Positions 61,033 through 64,000 of a DNA stretch of 64,000 nucleotides are shown here, in pieces (positions within the stretch are counted from its first letter, which is position 1; each line of letters starts with the position of its first letter). The notes under the pieces were generated by a model. It was not told the DNA's origin and made no database searches. It worked only from the letters and a program-made list of their open reading frames with translations. The translations under genes were made by a program, and so were the position numbers. This DNA comes from Parastagonospora avenae f. sp. tritici 18332-5 (lineage: Eukaryota > Ascomycota > Dothideomycetes > Pleosporales > Phaeosphaeriaceae), in assembly GCA_022559985.1 (NCBI GenBank), contig JAFJTR010000034.1, forward strand, positions 124,001 through 188,000, read 5' to 3'.

Positions 61033-62779
61033 CTACTCTGGGTCTTCCAAACCCCAAGCTTTCGCGATTCTCTTCGCTACGCCTTCGCCCGCCCACCAAG
61101 CTCCCGTGACTGTACCTAATGCGACGAATGGCGCTGTGTGCTCTCCAGCTAGCCAGACACCTTTTTCGGGCAGTCCTTTCCGCATCTCTTCAATGTCCTT
61201 GTCGCCCTGTTCTAAGCCTGTTTGGAAGTTGCTGTAGCTTCCATACCCCGCTAGCTCATCACTAGCCCAATCGGTTGCTAGTGCAGCTTTGGGCTGGTGG
61301 TCAGGATTGGTGGGGTTGTAGTTTGGCAGGCGGGAGTAATATGGCTCGCAGAACTGGGTCAAGATCGAAAAGTGACTAGATTCAGGAGATGATTGAAGTA
61401 GAGATGAAATGTGCAGCGATGTTGGACCGTGGATGTAGAATAGTAGTGTCGGATGTGCGGAGCTGCCGGGGAGTGCCGCGAGATTCATGGCTTCTTGAGC
61501 CCAGTGGTTTGGATTGGACGGATTTGCGTACGTAGGTCTGAGCCAGTGCGTGAATCCTGGATAGTGGGATGGGTTCACGGGAGAGTCGGGTGCGGGTTGA
61601 TGGACGGGCGCTGTCGTTGTGATGACCTTTGGTACGTCTGGATCGCGGAGTTTAGATGGCAAAAATTTGACAGCAGCAGAATCGTTCCAGAAAGCTGTCG
61701 GGAAGGTTATGTAAATCTTCTGTTGTCAGCCGCTAGATCGGGGCTTGTCGAATAGTCAACGTTACCTTGTCCAAATGTCCATAACCAATTGCACTGATCG
61801 CCTCCTTCAGTCTCCCCGGTAATTCAGGTTCAAAAGCGCCCAAATTTCTTTTCAACCAGCCTAATGGTGCAGTCATGACTACCTCATCAAACGTCTCAGT
61901 TCGTCGACCCTCCAGCTCCACAGACACTCTTGGACTTCCATCCTCCTCACGTGACACAATCTTCGTAACTTTGTGCTCCAATCGCGAATTCGCCTTTCGC
62001 GCCGGTTCCGCAATCTTCTCCAGAACTTTCTGATACGTACCTGCAACAAATAGATTTTCCCCATCGATACACTCCTCAAGCCAGAAGAACTTGAGACTCT
62101 GGGTTTGTATGGGTGAGCCGACGAAAGCGCCCCACATTTCTGCCATCTGGAGGATCGTTTCTTGCTTCGCTTCATCCTCCGGAAACATTTCTTTCACTTC
62201 CTCCTCGAAGAAATTGAACAGACTCTTTTCAGCCGGTATCGTTGCGCTCTCCGCGTTCGAGTATTTCATCGCCTGCTCGATAATTTCCCACACGACTTCT
62301 TCATTTTTTGCCGTCTCTTTCTCTTCCATTTGTTTTCCAATACTATCAAAGACAGCTTGCCGTCCATCCCAATTTATCGTAATCGTGCCAGTCTGTCGCG
62401 CGAGATCGAGTATGGGATTATGATCAGTGCCGTGTATCCAGTTCGGGCCAAGATCGACCGTATGTCCAAGGGCATTACTTTGGCACAATCTTCCGCCAAC
62501 GCGATTGCGCCCTTCAAAAATAGTGACTTTGGCGCCATGCTGGAGTAATATGTCCGCACATCGCATGCCAGCGACACCGGCGCCGACGATGCAGACGTGC
62601 GGTATCCTTCCCGCTGCTCTTCGGATCGTTGAAGAATCTGTGTCGTCCATATAGCCTGCTTGGTGAGGAGCGCTGGAGAGGTCGCGGTCGATGCGAGATG
62701 TTTTTGAATGGTTCGCGTCTGGTTTGCTCTTGGATGTGTGAGTGCCGGGTTCGCAGTTGAGATGACCGATATTGCCCAT
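61033..62779 (-). CDS. Flavin-containing amine/polyamine oxidase
   Basis: Exons 62779..61766 and 61719..61033 give 566 residues; the 46-nt intron (GTAACG...ACAACAG) joins GYGHLDK to KIYITFPTAFW. FAD-binding dinucleotide fold near residue 60: VCIVGAGVAGMRCADILLQ with Glu in TIFEGRNRVGGR. The substrate and FAD segment LGPNWIHGTDHNP follows. The C-terminal FAD contact is GVWLAGEHTAPFVALGTVTG. The family oxidises polyamines or other amines (Fms1, spermine or acetyl-polyamine oxidases, LSD1-like). No SWIRM domain is visible, so an Fms1-like or general amine oxidase is the better guess. The frame upstream of the ATG at 62779 is open to 62947 but lacks ATG; a second ATG at 62650 is an alternative start. 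Convergent with the membrane-protein gene. Confidence 0.88.
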
Positions 62780-63447
62780 GACAATGATGAAAGATCCGAA
62801 GTCGAGAACTGGTGATGATGGTGAGGCTGAACACGACAGGCAGGGCTCGAAAATTGAGGCTGGTCGACGATGAAGACGGTGATGAAATCGCGCAAAGATG
62901 ATAGCTAGATCAAGCCCGAGAGTAAATGGCCCAGTCCCAACATGCAAAGCATCTGAAAAGACTTATGCAGGTCGATAGACCGCAAAAGAGGAATGAAATC
63001 ATGCTCGCCGCTTGATTCCGACAAGGCTGATATAGTGTACCGATGATGGGATTGAGACTACACACCTAATATCCCTCAATGCGGGGCAATGCTGACCTGT
63101 CCCACCGGTCGGCGGATCGGCTCGTATGATGACGAACGCGTAATTGTAATCGTGTATGATTGCTGCGACTGCGTTGCATCAAGATGCACGTGGTGCCTCT
63201 ATGATAAGAAGTGAGGCGTGGTATCCTGGGATGGTTTAGTAAATCGACGCTAAGCAAGATCGGTGCCACGAGGCTAACACATGACCATGATTGGACGAAT
63301 AGCGCCTCGGGAATGAGGTGTTTGGGATATCAAATTGTAGGTTCTGAACTACATGATTACATTGTCGAATTCTTGGTCCGACTACGCCGTGGTATCATGT
63401 TTGCATCATCGTCGCCTCATACCCTCCGGGGTGCTCACGTGAGCCAC
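62780..63447. other. Intergenic, 5' region of the amine oxidase
   Basis: 668 bp to the stop codon of the next minus-strand gene. No gene recognised; small ORFs are unsupported. Confidence 0.4.
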
Positions 63448-64000
63448 TTATTTGTCCTTGCTGCCGATGTGGAGTTTGTTCTTGAGCTTATCCTTAAGCT
63501 GTGACATCTTCTTCTCGCTCTTCTCGTCACCTGCTTTAGGTGAGGCAGGTTCAGACGGCTTGCTGGACTCGGATGCGCGGCCGGAGCTCTCAGCGGGATG
63601 GCCTGCGATACTGTAAGCGCTACTATGCCTACGTCTTACATGGTCTTTACATACTCTCAACCTTGCCGACGTCAGTCTTGTGGGGTTCGGTAGAGCGCGT
63701 AGTCTTGTCGTTCATCTTGGAGTGGGGATCATTGGCCTCGCTCTCGGGCACGGTGTGCTCATCCTTGGACGAAATACCCTTGTTGAGTATTTCCTCAATA
63801 GGGCCACCCACAGACGGCTGCACGTGAGCACTATCAGAGTGCGACATCTCCACACCAGGCTGCTTCTTGGGTGCATCGCTGTCCTTGGCCGCAATGACAC
63901 TGTCACTATGCTCAGTGAGTTTGTTGGAAGTAGTCGAAGATAGATCGGGGGTAGCGACTTTATAGTCGGGAGCATCAGGTCCAGCTCCAGGAGCGCCCGA
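63448..64000 (-). CDS. Charged, probably disordered protein, 3' part (runs off right edge)
   Basis: Minus-strand gene entering from the right edge. Exon 64000..63655 and exon 63602..63448 are joined over a GTATGT...CGCAG intron (63654..63603); phase 1 agrees. About 166 residues are visible, beginning SGAPGAGPDAPDYKVATPDL and rich in Ser, Glu, Lys, Pro and Asp (GISSKDEHTVPESEANDPHS; SESSKPSEPASPKAGDEKSE). The end is a basic amphipathic stretch, KKMSQLKDKLKNKLHIGSKD. No catalytic motif, signal or membrane segment is seen in this part. The C-terminal Lys-Leu-rich helix could bind membrane or nucleic acid. The N-terminal domains lie outside the window, so no family call is possible. Confidence 0.6.

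Noticed and set aside
1..64000. CRISPR arrays, rRNA, tRNA genes, large transposons
   Set aside because: No regular repeat-spacer arrays, rRNA-like segments or transposase/reverse-transcriptase ORFs seen. I found no convincing tRNA A/B box pair by eye, but a tRNA scan could still find one.

Overview
This window is nuclear DNA of a filamentous ascomycete (Pezizomycotina). The evidence is the short introns of about 50-60 nt with GTATGT/GTAAGT donors and CTAAC-like branch points, a trifunctional trpC gene (glutamine amidotransferase, IGPS and PRAI domains), an Egh16-like secreted protein, a HET-domain locus, an aspzincin (M35) protease and a POM1-type polarity kinase. A Dothideomycete is my best guess, but that is inference. 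I see no bacterial, viral or organellar segment.

Layout. 1-9.4 kb holds conserved genes: the 5' part of NUP188 (-), trpC (+) on a shared promoter with a perfect Gcn4/CpcA-type site, and a BRCT protein (+). 10.2-13.4 kb is an Argonaute gene broken by in-frame stops and frameshifts. 14.4-20.4 kb holds an Egh16-like secreted protein, a CNOT11-like gene, a PMP3 proteolipid and a CsbD/Hmp1-like stress protein, all on the minus strand. 21.1-22.96 kb is a decayed HET-domain gene. It is followed by a secreted LysM-WSC protein and a doubtful small ORF. 25.9-38 kb returns to conserved genes: indoleamine 2,3-dioxygenase, a four-exon DYRK/POM1 kinase, a Pex24/28/29-type peroxin and a YGR210C-type P-loop GTPase with micro-exons.

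38.5-46.1 kb is an accessory block: five tandem same-strand RING-H2 paralogues with a shared EF-x-x-(T/S/G)-G signature just before the RING. Two are intact, one has an early stop, one is frameshifted, and one lacks an ATG and has lost a zinc-ligand histidine. 46.5-54.1 kb is conserved: IMP1 with a JMJD7-like hydroxylase head to head, then IRS4 with DNA ligase IV head to head. 54.6-64 kb has a GPI-type secreted protein, a membrane protein resembling the pro-domain of M35 proteases, a divergent full-length M35 deuterolysin, a fungal membrane protein, a flavin amine oxidase and the 3' part of a charged protein cut by the window edge.

How the genes relate. Most housekeeping genes act independently (nuclear pore, mRNA turnover, peroxisome, mitochondrial processing, NHEJ repair). 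Both a tryptophan biosynthesis gene (trpC) and a tryptophan-degrading gene (IDO) are present, about 19 kb apart. The strongest candidates for something new are the RING-H2 birth-and-death cluster and the M35 protease next to a stand-alone pro-domain-like membrane protein. The Argonaute and HET loci show decay of genome-defence and self-recognition genes. Exon coordinates were inferred by eye from splice signals and reading frame.
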